56,609 nucleotides of DNA from CAMYLR01 sp039590215 (GTDB lineage: Bacteria > Gemmatimonadota > Gemmatimonadetes > JACCXV01 > JAHWKZ01). The notes under the pieces were generated by a model that ran no database searches, was not told the DNA's origin, and was given only the letters and a program-made list of their open reading frames with translations. Position 1 is the first letter of the stretch. Each line of letters starts with the position of its first letter. The position numbers and the translations under genes were made by a program. Shown one piece after another: positions 41,984 to 50,791 of this stretch. The stretch lies in contig JBDHFX010000015.1 of assembly GCA_039590215.1 (NCBI GenBank), positions 1-56,609 of the forward strand, given 5' to 3'.

Positions 41984-42783
41984 TCGAACGATTCCGCTTC
42001 TCCCGGAAATCGTCCAGCTCGGACATCGGTCACGAACTTTTCGAGAGCGCCCGCAACGACTTGATCGAGATCGGCGTAGCGGCGGACAAACTTCGGCCTG
42101 AAGTCAGGCGTCATTCCGAGAACATCGTAGGTTACCAAGATCTGACCGTCGGTCTCCGGACCAGCTCCAATCCCGAGAGTGACCGCCGCGATCTTCGCTG
42201 TCACTCGCGCGCTTAGAGCGCGAGGAATCTTCTCCAACACGATTGCAAAGCAGCCCGCCTCGGACAGCGCGACCGCATCGGCAACGAGCTCATCCCCGGA
42301 CTTCTCGTCTGCTGCCCGCAAGTCGTAGCCGCCAAATACGTGGATCGACTGTGGTGTCAGTCCGAGGTGACCCATCACCGGAATCCCGATGTCGGTCAAC
42401 CGTTGGACCGTTTCGGCCAATCGAGCACCGCCTTCGAGCTTGACCCCCTGTGCGCCGGTCTCTTTCATCACCCGGCCCGCGTTGCGGAGCGTGTCTTCCG
42501 GGGAGATCTGAAACGAGAGAAACGGCATGTCGACAACCAGAAAGATCTCCGGGGCACCGCGCCGGGCAGCGCGAGCGTGATAGATCATCTCGTCGAGGGT
42601 CGCCGGGAGGGTCGAGTCGTGGCCCCCGAATACTTGGGCTACGCTGTCTCCGACCAGTATTCCGTCGACGTGTGCTTCGGCCACATAGCGAGCCAGCATC
42701 CAATCGTAAGCAGTGAGAAACACGACCCTCTCGCCGTCCGCCTTCATCTGGCCGAAGGTGTTGACGCTCGCACGCACCGTCAT
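41980..42783 (-). CDS. panB: Ketopantoate hydroxymethyltransferase
   Basis: 267 residues from the ATG that overlaps the folK stop (ATGA). Motifs: FLTAYDWMLARYVAEAHVDGILVGDSV, DMPFLSF, AQGVKLEGG, PVMGHLGLTPQS, FAIVLEKIP and GIGAGPETDGQ. Metal-dependent decamer; first committed step to pantothenate. Together with panC this gives pantothenate from ketoisovalerate once a reductase (panE or ilvC, not seen here) is supplied. Confidence 0.98.
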   Translation of the reverse strand: MTVRASVNTFGQMKADGERVVFLTAYDWMLARYVAEAHVDGILVGDSVAQVFGGHDSTLPATLDEMIYHARAARRGAPEIFLVVDMPFLSFQISPEDTLRNAGRVMKETGAQGVKLEGGARLAETVQRLTDIGIPVMGHLGLTPQSIHVFGGYDLRAADEKSGDELVADAVALSEAGCFAIVLEKIPRALSARVTAKIAAVTLGIGAGPETDGQILVTYDVLGMTPDFRPKFVRRYADLDQVVAGALEKFVTDVRAGRFPGEAESFE

Positions 42784-43253
42784 CTGGCCTCGACGCAAGA
42801 ACGCGAAACTTCTGGCAGCCAGGTGATTGGCACGCCGATCTGATTACACAACTCGATAAAGAAGGGTCGCTCGGCCAGCCTCGGATGCGGAATCGTCAGT
42901 CCGGGCTCATCGAGCCTCACCCCACCGTACAACAAGATGTCAATGTCTATGGATCGCGGTCCGCCCCGTGGGGTCGCGTCCCGATTCCTCCCCATCCGCT
43001 GCTCGATCGCCATGCACGTCTCGAGCAATTCGAGGGGTTGCAGCTTCGTATCCAACCCGATGACCTGGTTGAGAAAATCTGGTTGGTCCAGATAGTCGAC
43101 GGGAGCTGTTTCAATGACCGCAGAGCACGATACCATTCGAACGTCATCACGCAACGCGATCAAGGACGCCCGTGCCAGACCGAGGCTCTTTACGCGATCG
43201 CCTAGGTTGGCGCCCAAGCTCAGATATGCTCGCTGTTCCGGCGCTCGTCTCAT
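42780..43253 (-). CDS. folK: 2-amino-4-hydroxy-6-hydroxymethyldihydropteridine pyrophosphokinase
   Basis: 157 residues from the ATG overlapping the folB stop (ATGA). YLSLGANLGDRV at the N-terminus, DFLNQVIGLDT, MGRNRDATPRGGPRSIDIDILLYGG and LTIPHPRLAERPFFI. Transfers pyrophosphate from ATP to the pterin in folate synthesis. folB is immediately upstream, the usual pair. Confidence 0.96.
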   Translation of the reverse strand: MRRAPEQRAYLSLGANLGDRVKSLGLARASLIALRDDVRMVSCSAVIETAPVDYLDQPDFLNQVIGLDTKLQPLELLETCMAIEQRMGRNRDATPRGGPRSIDIDILLYGGVRLDEPGLTIPHPRLAERPFFIELCNQIGVPITWLPEVSRSCVEAR

Positions 43254-43612
43254 GGGCGGCAAACCTCGACTTCCACCCGATCCACCGGGCCTGGCAACGC
43301 AGCCCACGGCTTGCGGCAGCAGATTCGGACCTTGTCAACTCGGTCTAACTCGATGACGCGATCTGCGATCCGCGCACAGAGCGCTTCCAACAACCGGGGT
43401 GCATGTTCCGGGTCATCGCTGATCGTCTCGCGGACCGCTTGGTACACGCGCCGATAGTCGATTCCGAGGACTAGCGAATCCGCATCCGCGGATTCGTCGA
43501 GATCAGCCATTACCTCCACGTCGACCTCGATCGGCTGCAGCATCTCCCGTTCGTGAGGCAGATCTCCGACCATAGCGTGAAAACGGATCCCCAGAAGCCG
43601 AATCGAGTCCAC
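43250..43612 (-). CDS. folB: Dihydroneopterin aldolase
   Basis: 120 residues. The start is chosen as GTG at 43610-43612 because VDSIRLLGIRFHAMVGDLP matches the family N-terminus (usual form MDxIxLxGLxxxxxHGVxPxE); frames further upstream only add residues overlapping the protease gene. LGIDYRRVYQAVRE and RLLEALCARIADRV support the call. The usual HHG near residue 14 reads HAMVG, so one histidine-adjacent position differs. Four bases separate it from the protease stop. Confidence 0.88.
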   Translation of the reverse strand: MDSIRLLGIRFHAMVGDLPHEREMLQPIEVDVEVMADLDESADADSLVLGIDYRRVYQAVRETISDDPEHAPRLLEALCARIADRVIELDRVDKVRICCRKPWAALPGPVDRVEVEVCRP

Positions 43613-43616
43613 TAGC

Positions 43617-46600
43617 CTATCGAACGACAAGCACGCGAATCGTTCGCTCCGCGCCGTTGGCGACGAGTCGCACCACGTATACGCCGGCCGGGACCGATAC
43701 ACCGGAATCGGCCTGGCCATCCCACGTGGCGGCTTGTTCGCCGGCGATGATATCGCCGTTGACCAACGTCCGAACGCGCTGCCCCAGCAGGTTGTAGACG
43801 ATCAGCTCGACCCGTGCACCGCTGCCACCGCCAGCGGCTGGCACGGTAAACGGTATCGTAGTCGGTTGGCCCATCCTGAATGGGTTTGGAAAGTTCTGAT
43901 CGAGCGCGAGCGCTTCGGGGGGCGGAGGAGGCGGTGGCGGAGGAACGCCGAGCACTCGATTGAAGTACGCGTCGCGGGCAGACTCGGCGGCGGCTTGCAA
44001 CGCCTGACGATCCGTTCCGGCCAACATCGCAACAGCCACCGTGTCGGAGGCGCCTGCGCCAATCGTCAACGGACCTCGCCCGATGATCTGAAAAGCGTCT
44101 TGCGGTTGTGCTACGCTGGTCTGCGATTGCCCGCTTGTGAGGGCATCCCACTTTTCTTGATCCGAGAACTCGCCGTTGAATAGATCCGGGGCCTCGGCAG
44201 GGACGAGCGCTGTACCGGGATTGCCAACCGGGCTATTGACAATGTCAGAGCGAGTCACAGCTGTGAATGAGATCTGCGCAAGCGTCACATCGTCAAGCCA
44301 GGCCACGCCCAGCGCCGGTTGTCCCGCTTGAGTGCCCTCGACGAAGCCCAACAGCCGCGACGGGTCCCAACCAACCGTCTCGGCGACGCCTCCCTGGCCA
44401 TCGGGCAGGTCCCAATCAGCGAACAACCCAACGCGCAAGCCACCTATCGTTTGTGAAGATCTGTTCGTGAGAATGAATTGGAGCAGCACAAAGCTGTCCT
44501 CACCAGGCTCGCTAAACGCGAAGCTCTCCTGACGCACCTCGACGCCCAGTGGAGCCAGCGCGTGACGGTCGTCGTAGCGGGCCGTGATGCGCTGACCACC
44601 GGCGGCCTCATCGACCACCATCGGGGAACCGACCAGTGGAAACCAATCGGTCGCGTTTTGGGTGTCCTCGCCGTAGGGGATATCGTCGGACAGCTGGTTG
44701 GCGCTGACTCCCACCATGAGACCGGCATGAAAGAGCCAGTTGTTGCTCGTGGCCGGGAACCGGAAGCCGTTGCCGCGTAATAGGAAGCCACTCTGGTGGA
44801 TTCCGGTGTAGAAACCAAATCCTCCAAAGTTGGTGACGGTCAGCCGAACTTGACCCCGATCATGGGTCGCGAAAACCCCCTCGACCGGGTCACCCGCTTT
44901 CAGGATCATGCGGAAGGGTCCGATCTGCGCCCCTTGGATCGCCACATCAAGAACGATGTTCGTGCCCGGGCTCACCGATGCTCCGATGTCGATCCCAAAC
45001 GTCGAGTTATCAAGCGGCTCGATGACACCGCCGGGACCCGCCACCGTGAGTGGGATTGACGACCGAGTGACCGAGATTCCCGGCGTCGGGCTCGATAACA
45101 CGGCGGTTGTGGACGGCACCGAAGCGCCGTGGTTGGTCAGGATCGGAATCAGACTCACGCTCACGCCGGGCCGCAGAACGAGCGCATCCTCGATACCGGA
45201 CAACCTGAGCTTGACAGCGCCAGCAGGCTCGGTGAATCCGACCAGCCGCGCGACCTGCTGATCGGGCCGGCTGACCCTCGCCAACGCGGCTTCCGCGTCG
45301 ACCAGACCTTCCCCGGTGTCGTTGTCGTCACCTGCGAAGCCTAGGTCGATCGCTGTGTCCAACAAGATCGCCTTTGCATCCTCCGGTGTGATGTCGGGAT
45401 CTTTCGACCGCATCAACGCGGCCACCCCAGCGACCATTGGTGTTGAGAACGACGTCCCGCTCACGGTCCGAAAATCGTTGAACAATCCGCGAGTGATAAC
45501 GCCTTCGCCTCGAGCGACGACATCCGGCTTGGTGGCATTTGGGCCGCCACACGCTGATGGGCCGCGACCCGACGATTGCGCGACGACGTTGCTCGCGTCG
45601 ACCGACCCGACTGCGAACGCGTTGACCCGTGAATCGGCACGACTCGCTGGCGAGGTGACGCCCTGCTGGCCCTGATTCCCGGCCGACCACACCACAATTG
45701 GTCCGGCCGCTTCCAGCGCATCAATCGCGTCGTCAAAGATCGTGTCGCACACCAGCTGTCCCGAGTCGTCGGTATTCGTCAAGCCGAACGAGTTGCTCAC
45801 GACATCTGGTACGTCGTTGCGCGTTGTTGGATCCCCATCGGGGTCGCTCAACCACTCGAATATCTTGATCACGTTCGAGACGAATCCTTCGCCGCTTTCA
45901 AATGCGTCGCCCGCTATCCACGTAGCGTTGAACGCGACGCCGTACGTCTGGTTGCCCCCGGTTAGCAGACCCATCGTGGAGGTTCCATGGCCGGCTCCGA
46001 TCGAGAAATCGTCTTCCGGGAACACAGTCAGCGATACCGGCGAGAGCCAGCTCGCGTCGCTGCCGGCGAAGCGACCCCGCCAACGGTCACCGAAAGTGTC
46101 ATCGTCCCCGTTGACGCCCGAGTCAACGTTGGCCACGATCGCTCCGCGTCCGGTCACGCCCTGCGCCCACACTTGGGGTACTTTGAGTTGTTCGAGCTGT
46201 TCTTCGGGGACCGATAGCTTATCCACTTCGAGCGGCATCGAGCGGAAATCTTCGCCCAGCGTCAAGCGTCTATCCGTAACGATCTCGGCGATGCTCGGGT
46301 CGGCCTCAAGCCGCGCTTTCCACTCAGGGTCCAGTTCGGCGACAACGGCGTTGATGACCCACAACCGATCGATCTCAACCAGCGCACCGGCTCGGGCAGC
46401 TTCCTCGAGCGGTTGCCGCGCCGCGGCTATCGATCGCTCATGAATCGCCTTGAGTCCGACAATCGCTCGTTGGTGGCGGATGTCCAGCGTCACTCCCCTC
46501 GTTCGAATGCTAGCGAGCAGGTTGGCTCGCGCCGCGGCGGGGTCCGCCAGCCGGATGATTACGCGTTCACGCTCAGCGTTGGGGGCCTGACCCGCGGCCA

Positions 46601-46658
46601 GGCCGATCGCGCCGCCAATCGCGAGGACCGCCCACCACCGTGTTTGCTTTGGCTTCAC
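43617..46658 (-). CDS. Secreted subtilisin-like (S8) protease with FlgD-type C-terminal sorting domain
   Basis: 1013 residues, GTG start overlapping the upstream stop. Signal peptide (AVLAIGGAIGLAAG), an inhibitor-I9-like propeptide (about 30-130), then the S8 domain with catalytic Asp179 (VANVDSGVN), His224 (GAGHGTSTMG), Asn328 (WSAGNQG) and Ser403 (SGTSFSTPMVAG). A long beta-rich region follows, then an eight-proline linker and a last ~95 residues with QNFPNPF, VYNLLGQRVRTL, GEQAATWDGQADSG and PAGVYVVRL. That last block is the FlgD-Ig/type-IX-like C-terminal domain often used for export or surface attachment in Bacteroidota and related phyla. The export route here is inferred. Confidence 0.93.
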   Translation of the reverse strand: MKPKQTRWWAVLAIGGAIGLAAGQAPNAERERVIIRLADPAAARANLLASIRTRGVTLDIRHQRAIVGLKAIHERSIAAARQPLEEAARAGALVEIDRLWVINAVVAELDPEWKARLEADPSIAEIVTDRRLTLGEDFRSMPLEVDKLSVPEEQLEQLKVPQVWAQGVTGRGAIVANVDSGVNGDDDTFGDRWRGRFAGSDASWLSPVSLTVFPEDDFSIGAGHGTSTMGLLTGGNQTYGVAFNATWIAGDAFESGEGFVSNVIKIFEWLSDPDGDPTTRNDVPDVVSNSFGLTNTDDSGQLVCDTIFDDAIDALEAAGPIVVWSAGNQGQQGVTSPASRADSRVNAFAVGSVDASNVVAQSSGRGPSACGGPNATKPDVVARGEGVITRGLFNDFRTVSGTSFSTPMVAGVAALMRSKDPDITPEDAKAILLDTAIDLGFAGDDNDTGEGLVDAEAALARVSRPDQQVARLVGFTEPAGAVKLRLSGIEDALVLRPGVSVSLIPILTNHGASVPSTTAVLSSPTPGISVTRSSIPLTVAGPGGVIEPLDNSTFGIDIGASVSPGTNIVLDVAIQGAQIGPFRMILKAGDPVEGVFATHDRGQVRLTVTNFGGFGFYTGIHQSGFLLRGNGFRFPATSNNWLFHAGLMVGVSANQLSDDIPYGEDTQNATDWFPLVGSPMVVDEAAGGQRITARYDDRHALAPLGVEVRQESFAFSEPGEDSFVLLQFILTNRSSQTIGGLRVGLFADWDLPDGQGGVAETVGWDPSRLLGFVEGTQAGQPALGVAWLDDVTLAQISFTAVTRSDIVNSPVGNPGTALVPAEAPDLFNGEFSDQEKWDALTSGQSQTSVAQPQDAFQIIGRGPLTIGAGASDTVAVAMLAGTDRQALQAAAESARDAYFNRVLGVPPPPPPPPPEALALDQNFPNPFRMGQPTTIPFTVPAAGGGSGARVELIVYNLLGQRVRTLVNGDIIAGEQAATWDGQADSGVSVPAGVYVVRLVANGAERTIRVLVVR

Positions 46659-47452
46659 AACAACTCCAGCTGGATATCACTGTATCCACCGGCCCGAATG
46701 CGAGCCAGACTCTGTAGACCCGCTTCCACCGGCATCTCGATTACCTTTATCGCGTCAGGGGCATAGCGGAACAGCTTCTCAAATACGTTCTTCCAGTCGA
46801 TCGCCCCGTCGCCGAGTAGTAGATGATCGTCCGAGAAAGTGTCCGTGTCATGCAGGTGCACCTCGCGGATTCCGTTCGCCAGCTCCTGCCACCAGGTATC
46901 GAGGGATACGGTACCAAAAATGTGAACGTGGGCCACGTCTAGGGTAAAACCGAGGTGTCTGGCATCCAACTGGTCTCGGAGATCAAGTAATACTCGAGGT
47001 GTGGGCTCGAACATGTTTTCCAGCAGCAACGTAATGCTGGCGTCAGCAGCGAGGCCCACGAGCCTCTCCCAGACCTCGAGGCTCAGGGCCATCCAACCCG
47101 GAAGCGTCGACTCCGGCAGCAGGGGCAGGTATCCGGTATGGAAGTTGGCGTGCCGGGCTCCCAATGCACCGGCTACGCTGATCGTGCGTTCCCAGCAGAG
47201 CCGGGTGTGCTTGCGTACGACCGGGTCCAGGCTGCCGGGGTTGAGATCGAAGATCGGTGCGTGGACCGAGACCTCGATCCCACGCTGGGCGAGCTCGTCA
47301 CCAAGCTTTCTGACCCCCGTGGTTTTGCCCAGATTGAGCAGCCACTCCGTGTCGTATAGCGTGATCTCGACGCCGAGCTCCCGCTCCGCCAGTCGGTCCA
47401 GCTGACGGCTGACGTCGGAGAAAGAGGTGCTGAGCGAGAACCGCGGTGCCAT
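46655..47452 (-). CDS. TIM-barrel sugar-phosphate isomerase/epimerase-like protein (AP endonuclease 2 family)
   Basis: 265 residues from ATG at 47450-47452. Barrel-strand signatures with metal ligands: VSVHAPIFDLNPG, ARHANFHTGYLP, TLLLENMFEPTPR, LGFTLDVAHVHIFG, IREVHLHDTDTF and VIEMPVEAGLQSL. These match the xylose-isomerase-like superfamily that includes epimerases and endonuclease IV; the zinc ligands of true Nfo are not all in place, so a sugar enzyme is more likely. Substrate unknown. It precedes the S8 protease with a GTGA overlap; the 88-base gap upstream shows no clear terminator. Confidence 0.75.
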   Translation of the reverse strand: MAPRFSLSTSFSDVSRQLDRLAERELGVEITLYDTEWLLNLGKTTGVRKLGDELAQRGIEVSVHAPIFDLNPGSLDPVVRKHTRLCWERTISVAGALGARHANFHTGYLPLLPESTLPGWMALSLEVWERLVGLAADASITLLLENMFEPTPRVLLDLRDQLDARHLGFTLDVAHVHIFGTVSLDTWWQELANGIREVHLHDTDTFSDDHLLLGDGAIDWKNVFEKLFRYAPDAIKVIEMPVEAGLQSLARIRAGGYSDIQLELL

Positions 47453-47540
47453 GAGGGTCGCCAATCTACCGGCGCCTTTTAGCTCACGTCCAGCGCGCTT
47501 CCGATCCTATCCTCTGGCTACCGCTGCTCGCGGCGCATCA

Positions 47541-48983
47541 TCACGCGTCGGAGAAGTGGCTCGGTATGTCTATCCCGTACTTGTCCGGATCGAGCACCTT
47601 GACGATTGATCGTGAGTACCGTCCGTTATCATCTTTCTCCGTCAAGCTCACCTCCGGCCCATCGACTCGCACGCCATCGGCGGCTGCGATCAGCCTGACC
47701 CGTGGTCGACGCAGGTTCTTGGGACTCTGATCGGGGCTCATCACGATCGCGACTTCACCGGTGTCGAGCAGACACATTGATCCGACCGGAACGATGCCGA
47801 GAACGCTGATGAACGCCTTGACCAGAACGGGATCGAATCGAGTCCTGCTCTGTTCCTCGAGAATCTCGACCATCCGGGCCGGCGTGATAGGATCAGTCTT
47901 GTAGACGCGGGGCGTCGTGCCTGCATCAAAGGCGTCCGCGATACCGACGATCTTCGAGTGAAAGGAAAGTCCACGAGGTGCATAAAGCTTCGGATAGCCA
48001 GAAAGGTCAACGTTGAGGTGGTGTTCAAAGGCCACCAGCATCTCGTGTGCCGGCATTGTCCCTTCTGCCCGTTCGGTAATCAGGCGCCATGCCCCGTAGG
48101 TCGTGTGTCGCTGCATGATGCTCCATTCGTCGTCGGTGAGACTACCGGCCTTGTTCAGCACCTCTTTGGGCACGTCGACTTTTCCGATGTCATGCAGCAG
48201 CGCCGCCAGCCCGAGCTTATAGAGTTCGAGCCGAGTCAAACCGATTTTGTGGCCGAGCGACACTGACAGGATGCATACGTTCACGGAGTGCGTGAACGTC
48301 GGCTCATCGTAGTCCCGGAGGCAGGTCATCCCAAGGATCAGCATCTCCTCGGTGAGGACCTCGTCGACGATGGATTGGACGGCGCGCCGGATTCGGTAAC
48401 GCGGCGGTAAGCGACCCTCCCGCTGGCTCTCGAGTAGGTCGCGGACAACCGCCACCCCCATCCGGTATGTGACACCGACCCGCTCTTTCGTGAGGGCGTC
48501 GGCGGCGGCAAACGGGTCGTGTACGATTTCGGCACCTCGTGTCAGCACCTTCACATTCTGGATTCCGGCTTCAGCGAGGCGCTTACTGAGAGTTGCGTGC
48601 GCCGGGCCTCCGTTGCTCTGGTAGCGGCCAACCACAGCCGCGAAGTGGGCGGCTTCGTCTCCGTCCATCAGCGCGGTCCACTCGAAACCGCCGACCCCGA
48701 GCTCGTTCACGAACTGTCTCAGCTTCGAGTACAACTCGTAGGTATGCAGCTCCATGCGCACACGGGTTCCGTTGACTTCGATGATGTCGTCGCCAACCTC
48801 GAGCGAAGCTGCTTGATCGATCTCGTGCAGCGAACGGACGCAGGCCGCCAACTTCTCGCCCGCTAGTTTCAGCGTCTCGTTGGTTGGCTCATAGAGCTGT
48901 GCCGACCGGACAGCGACCCAGAGGTCCTGGACCAGCTCGGCAGCGAGCGCATGCCGGGCGTGGGAGACCGAACTCATGCTCAT
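47541..48983 (-). CDS. HD-GYP domain protein with an N-terminal domain shared with its neighbour
   Basis: 480 residues. Residues 8-150 form a domain that resembles residues of the upstream HEAT-repeat protein (both have RxxxLYxP, then helices, a short beta stretch with a G, and a second helical part). The HD domain follows: THSVNV (His232), LLHDIGKVDVPKEV (His264-Asp265), HTTYGAWRL, EHHLNVDLSGYPKL (321-333) and GIADAFDA. The GYP triad is present but the usual HHExxDGxGYP signature is altered. HD-GYP proteins cleave cyclic di-GMP; the change may reduce or alter activity. The tail (400-480) binds no domain I recognise. ATGA overlap with the HEAT gene. Confidence 0.88.
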   Translation of the reverse strand: MSMSSVSHARHALAAELVQDLWVAVRSAQLYEPTNETLKLAGEKLAACVRSLHEIDQAASLEVGDDIIEVNGTRVRMELHTYELYSKLRQFVNELGVGGFEWTALMDGDEAAHFAAVVGRYQSNGGPAHATLSKRLAEAGIQNVKVLTRGAEIVHDPFAAADALTKERVGVTYRMGVAVVRDLLESQREGRLPPRYRIRRAVQSIVDEVLTEEMLILGMTCLRDYDEPTFTHSVNVCILSVSLGHKIGLTRLELYKLGLAALLHDIGKVDVPKEVLNKAGSLTDDEWSIMQRHTTYGAWRLITERAEGTMPAHEMLVAFEHHLNVDLSGYPKLYAPRGLSFHSKIVGIADAFDAGTTPRVYKTDPITPARMVEILEEQSRTRFDPVLVKAFISVLGIVPVGSMCLLDTGEVAIVMSPDQSPKNLRRPRVRLIAAADGVRVDGPEVSLTEKDDNGRYSRSIVKVLDPDKYGIDIPSHFSDA

Positions 48984-50668
48984 GTTCGGTAACCGACCTT
49001 TCCTGTGTCGCCGTCCAACGCCCTCCGGGCCGCTTGTCGGACATGGGGGCTCCCGGATTCACTCGCCCGCTCGAGGACCTCGCGCCCAGTGACCGTTTCG
49101 GTGGCCAGTAGCCCGATGGCCGCGTTGAAGGCCCCCTCCGGGTCTACCCGACGGAAAAACCCGCCGCGCCGTCTCAGGCGCCGTTCGAGCGAATCGACGA
49201 CGGTCGAGCCGCCGAGGGTCCCGTAGGCTTCGAAAAACAGCCGTCGCTCGGCTGGCGATCGATCCGAGAGCTCGCGGGAATTGATCAGCGACGCGACGCG
49301 CTTGAGAGCGAGTGTATACCTGTGGCCGATCACATGGCGCAGAGCGTAAAGACGAATCGCTGGGTCGCTGTCGTCGACCCGCTCCGCTATCAGCGCCATC
49401 GCGCGAGGGTTCTCGAACACCTTGAGGGCCAGCAAGGCCTCGCGTCTGAGCTTCGCGTCGGGCCTAGTCAACATTCTCCCCAACGGCTCGAGCAGGCGCT
49501 GATCCGCTGTCAGGCCGGCGAGGTACGCCGCCGACCTCGCTGCACTGTGATCGGTACCCTCCATTGAAGCGATCAATGCTTCCGGGTCGGACTCGTTCAA
49601 CTCAACAAACGTCTCGGCTAGAATTGGGCGTTGGCAGAGGCGCTTGAAGTCAGGCAATCCGGCCAGTAGGGCGGTCATGTTCCCAGTCCCAAAGACGCGG
49701 TAGAAACCAGCGACGTCGGCATCCGTCACCTGGCCTGCCTCCAGACGCACGCTCAGCTGTTCTAGCACCTTCGTTGCAAGCGACTGGGCGCGCATCTGCC
49801 GGAAGGTCTCTTGCGCGCGAACGTCGGCCTGGTCCTCGTCCACGCACGGTTGAAACACCTCGTGCATCTTCTGCACGGCCTCAAACTCATTACGCTCGAG
49901 GAGGCCGTTCTGAATCTCTTCGAGCGCTCCCAGGATCGGGCTTGGGTCCTCGTGGGGCGGATTGAGAACGAGCTCGCGCATGCAAGTCAAGACCTGTTCC
50001 AGAACCCCTCGCTCCTGTTCGGCGTGCAATTGTCGCTCGAGGTACGCCATGTCTTGATCGTCGAGCCGATAGAGGTTCGGCTCGCTCTCATGAATCAAGG
50101 GCAGACGGGTGACGTCGATGCGGTCTTCGTCATCGAGATCGAGCGTCGGTACGTCCTCATCCGAGTCCACCTCTGGAACCAGCTCAGGCTTGGCGGGCAC
50201 CCACTCACGGTCGGCGAGCCGCTCGACATACGTGTACCGAATGTGGAGCAGCCGTTCCTCCCAGAGTCGGGCGATCAACTCGGACTCGAAGCCAGGTCTG
50301 GCGGAGGCCGCGACATTATCCAGGAAGATCGCCAACTCATCTTCCACGAGTCCGGGATGGAAAGCGAGCTTCCGCAAGCCCTCGCGGTACATCAGAAACG
50401 CGAGCGAGTCGGTACCCGTCGGACGACGGTACACGATCTCGCCGAGCCACTGGAACGTGTCTTCCTTGATCTCCAGTTCGATCGGGCCCACCGTGTTGAG
50501 GAGCTCATCGATCCGCGCGGTAGCCGCCGACTCGGTCTCGACGCGTTGAGGATGTCCGGGATCGTAGAGCCGCCGCACCTTGAAAACGCGCACCAGCTCG
50601 TTCATGAGATCAGCGGCCGCCTGACCGTGAAGTGAGCTGATCCCGGCGCCGATCGATTCGCTGCTCAC
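48980..50668 (-). CDS. HEAT-repeat protein paired with the HD-GYP protein
   Basis: 562 residues from GTG at 50666-50668, chosen for its AGGACGG ribosome binding site about nine bases upstream; an upstream in-frame GTG at 50773 would intrude on the lexA promoter region. The N-terminal part (LMNELVRVFKVRRLYDPGHP ... IELEIKEDTFQWLGEIVYR ... EGLRKLAFHPGL) resembles the N-terminus of the HD-GYP protein. An acidic Asp-rich linker (about 170-200) and helical middle follow, and the last ~200 residues are HEAT-like repeats (RSAAYLAGL, RREALLALKVFENPRAMALI, IRLYALRHVIGHRYTLAL). No catalytic site is evident; a protein-binding scaffold is the best guess. Confidence 0.78.
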   Translation of the reverse strand: MSSESIGAGISSLHGQAAADLMNELVRVFKVRRLYDPGHPQRVETESAATARIDELLNTVGPIELEIKEDTFQWLGEIVYRRPTGTDSLAFLMYREGLRKLAFHPGLVEDELAIFLDNVAASARPGFESELIARLWEERLLHIRYTYVERLADREWVPAKPELVPEVDSDEDVPTLDLDDEDRIDVTRLPLIHESEPNLYRLDDQDMAYLERQLHAEQERGVLEQVLTCMRELVLNPPHEDPSPILGALEEIQNGLLERNEFEAVQKMHEVFQPCVDEDQADVRAQETFRQMRAQSLATKVLEQLSVRLEAGQVTDADVAGFYRVFGTGNMTALLAGLPDFKRLCQRPILAETFVELNESDPEALIASMEGTDHSAARSAAYLAGLTADQRLLEPLGRMLTRPDAKLRREALLALKVFENPRAMALIAERVDDSDPAIRLYALRHVIGHRYTLALKRVASLINSRELSDRSPAERRLFFEAYGTLGGSTVVDSLERRLRRRGGFFRRVDPEGAFNAAIGLLATETVTGREVLERASESGSPHVRQAARRALDGDTGKVGYRT

Positions 50669-50702
50669 GATCTGCCGTCCTGCATTAGGGCGCTCCCGCG
50701 AT

Positions 50703-50714
50703 GCGGGATCCCGC
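50703..50714. promoter_or_regulatory. Palindrome between the HEAT and lexA genes
   Basis: GCGGGATCCCGC is a perfect 12-base palindrome. Its left arm can alternatively pair with CCCGC at 50695-50699 through a 3-base loop, so two mutually exclusive hairpins are possible in the leader of the HEAT gene. It may be an operator or leader structure; no direct evidence. Confidence 0.35.
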
Positions 50715-50725
50715 GTCGCCACAAC

Positions 50726-50753
50726 TTGACTTTCGGTATTTCTTCGGTAATTT
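50726..50753 (+). promoter_or_regulatory. Putative lexA promoter with tandem direct repeat (candidate LexA operator)
   Basis: TTGACT (50726-50731) and TAATTT (50748-50753) with a 16-base spacer precede lexA by about 40 bases. The spacer and -10 contain two copies of TTCGGTA, at 50732-50738 and 50743-50749, exactly 11 bases apart (one helical turn). Placement between -35 and -10 is what an autorepressor site would need. Known LexA sites of alphaproteobacteria are direct repeats with the same 11-base period but a different core (GTTC). Confidence 0.5.
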
Positions 50754-50791
50754 TGTCCATCGGGATTTACCACCAGACGCGAGGTCCGCGC

